Source of the DNA: Solirubrobacter phytolaccae
Lineage (GTDB): Bacteria > Actinomycetota > Thermoleophilia > Solirubrobacterales > Solirubrobacteraceae
Length of the DNA: 64,000 nt
Assembly (NCBI RefSeq): GCF_027587195.1
Contig: NZ_JAPDDP010000039.1
Span: 1-64,000, forward strand
Direction: 5' to 3'
In this document: positions 62,707 through 64,000 of the stretch, piece after piece
Layout of the letters: the number at the start of each line of letters is the position of its first letter
Position numbering within the stretch: the first letter of the stretch is position 1
Program-made: the position numbers and the translations under genes
The notes under the pieces: generated by a model
Told to the model about the DNA's origin: nothing
Seen by the model: only the letters and a program-made list of their open reading frames with translations
Database searches by the model: none

Positions 62707-63626
62707 TGGCCCAGATCGCCGCCCCCGCGACCAGCCCGCCCCCTGCCGCGAGCGAGGGGCTGACCGACCGCGCGAAGGCCGAGCGCAAGCTCGGCTGGAT
62801 CCTGTGCGCGCCCGCGGTGCTGACGATGCTGCTCGTCGCGGGCTTCCCGATCATCTACGCGTTCTACCTCTCGCTGCGGCGTGAGGACCTGCGCTTCCCC
62901 GACGCCGGCGAGTTCGTCGGCCTGTCCAACTACTCGACGGTGCTGACGTCGACGACGTGGTGGAACGCGTTCGGCAACACGGTGTTCATCACCGTCGTCT
63001 CGGTCGTGCTCGAGCTCATCCTCGGCATGCTGATCGCGCAGGCGATGTACCGGGCGATCTTCGCCCGCACCGCGATCCGCGCCTCGGTGCTCGTGCCGTA
63101 CGGCGCGGTGACCGTGGTCGCCGCGTTCGCGTGGCGCCTGGCGTTCGACCCGGCGACGGGCTTCGCGGTCGACCTGTTCAACCTCGAGCCGCCACCGCTG
63201 ACGTCGCACTGGGGCTCGATGGCCGTGATCATCATGGCCGAGGTCTGGAAGACGACGCCGTTCATCGCCCTGCTGCTCCTGGGCGGATTGGCGCTCGTCC
63301 CCGAGGACCTCTACAAGGCCGCGAAGATGGACGGCGCGAGCGCCTGGCAGCGGTTCGTGAAGATCACGCTGCCGCTGATCAAGCCGGCCCTGATGGTCGC
63401 CGTGCTGTTCCGCACCCTCGACGCGTTCCGCATCTACGACGCCGCGTTCATCATCACGCGCGGCGCGAACAACACCGACACGCTGTCCGTGCTCGGCTAC
63501 AACCAGCTCGTCAGCCGGCTCAACCTGGGCCTCGGATCGGCGATCTCGATCCTGATCTTCTTCTGCGTGATGATCATCGCGTTCATCTTCTTCCGCTTCC
63601 TGGGCGCGAGCCCGGAGAGGAGGTAA
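62706..63626 (+). CDS. ABC sugar importer permease (SugA/ThuF-like)
   Basis: The 306-residue protein has six membrane helices. The EAA-type loop KAAKMDGASAWQRFVKITLP near residue 210 contacts the ATPase; FYLSLRREDLRFPDAGEFVG and LGYNQLVSRLNLG are typical of the MalF/SugA family. It overlaps the binding-protein stop by one base (TGATG). With the following gene it forms the membrane channel. Confidence 0.92.
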   Translation: MAQIAAPATSPPPAASEGLTDRAKAERKLGWILCAPAVLTMLLVAGFPIIYAFYLSLRREDLRFPDAGEFVGLSNYSTVLTSTTWWNAFGNTVFITVVSVVLELILGMLIAQAMYRAIFARTAIRASVLVPYGAVTVVAAFAWRLAFDPATGFAVDLFNLEPPPLTSHWGSMAVIIMAEVWKTTPFIALLLLGGLALVPEDLYKAAKMDGASAWQRFVKITLPLIKPALMVAVLFRTLDAFRIYDAAFIITRGANNTDTLSVLGYNQLVSRLNLGLGSAISILIFFCVMIIAFIFFRFLGASPERR

Positions 63627-63632
63627 CCGGCC

Positions 63633-64000
63633 ATGGAATACACGCGCAATCAGAAGATCCTCTGGGCGCTCGGCACCGTGGTGGTGCTGTTCTACGCGCT
63701 GATCCCGGTGATCTGGATCATGTCGCTGTCCTTCAAGGCGCCGGCGACGATCGGCGACACGCGGTTCCTCCCGTCCGACTGGACGTGGGAGAACTACAGC
63801 GCGGTGTTCGAGGGCGGCCTCGGCTTCAACCGGGCGCTGTTCAACTCGATCGGCATCGCGATGATCACGACCGTCCTGGCGCTCGCGCTCGCGGCGATGG
63901 CGGCCTACGCGATCACGCGCCTGCAGTTCCCGGGCAAGACGATCATCCTCGCCGGCGCGCTGGCGATCTCGATGTTCCCGCAGATCTCGATCGTGGGCGG
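63633..64000 (+). CDS. ABC sugar importer permease (SugB/ThuG-like), cut by window end
   Basis: The first 122 residues are visible. MEYTRNQKILWALGTVVVLF leads into helix 1, then WIMSLSFKAPATIGDTRFLP and TWENYSAVFEGGLGF, and AMAAYAITRLQFPGK near the break, all typical of the MalG/SugB family. AGGAGG precedes the ATG. The ATPase (SugC/MsmK-like) is not in the window and may follow or be shared. Confidence 0.9.
   Translation, partial: MEYTRNQKILWALGTVVVLFYALIPVIWIMSLSFKAPATIGDTRFLPSDWTWENYSAVFEGGLGFNRALFNSIGIAMITTVLALALAAMAAYAITRLQFPGKTIILAGALAISMFPQISIVG

Overview
The window is very GC-rich DNA with frequent GTG and TTG starts, and stop/start overlaps of the ATGA or GTGA type. It carries actinobacterial families: an AftD-like arabinofuranosyltransferase, an LpqY/SugA-like sugar importer, HtaA heme domains and an LPxTG surface protein. 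This suggests an actinomycete-type chromosome, possibly Solirubrobacterales/Thermoleophilia. That placement is inferred from gene content, not from a marker gene. No phage, IS transposase, CRISPR, tRNA or rRNA was found.

Layout. (1) 1-3082, minus strand: a tRNA t6A operon (tsaE-tsaB-rimI-tsaD) headed by a small LPYTG surface protein. (2) 3128-18835: a cell-envelope polysaccharide block. It holds a glycosyltransferase fused to a flippase, a methyltransferase, a giant AftD-like enzyme, an O-antigen-ligase-type protein, an acyltransferase, a GT-C enzyme, a second flippase, and GT4 and GT2 enzymes. (3) 18839-29573: a sigma-70 factor with an apparent CTG start, GT4 enzymes, a secreted glycosidase, an MFS exporter, a degenerate HD-GYP membrane protein, a large secreted HtaA protein and a lipoprotein. 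(4) 29616-39076: housekeeping and transport genes: GNAT, family 4 uracil-DNA glycosylase, pantothenate genes (DUF2520-panC-panB), phosphate uptake (DUF47-Pit), a LysM/transglycosylase protein, and a MarR/DHA2 efflux pair. (5) 39077-39656: a gene-free stretch almost entirely occupied by a nested palindromic element that can fold as a four-way junction. (6) 39657-56951: uvrA with an SOS box, an M32 peptidase, a DivIVA-like protein, mutY, a secreted rhamnosidase, prmA, TetR plus an ABC exporter, ArsR plus SRPBCC, an MFS protein and uvrB. (7) 56986-64000: a sugar-utilisation region with an M16-like pseudopeptidase, a debranching-enzyme-like glycosidase, a LacI regulator, a response regulator and an LpqY/SugA/SugB-type importer cut by the window end.

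Shared themes. Genes are tightly packed: neighbours on one strand usually overlap by 4 bases, and several convergent pairs overlap by 4-100 bases at their 3' ends. Many genes have a TANNNT hexamer only 6-11 bases before the start codon, which points to leaderless or very short-leader mRNAs. The most unusual sequences are the four-way palindrome at 39147-39577, the perfect 32-base palindrome before the HtaA gene at 28290-28321, the 168-base inverted-repeat element at 11834-12001, and the CTG-started sigma factor at 18839-19714.
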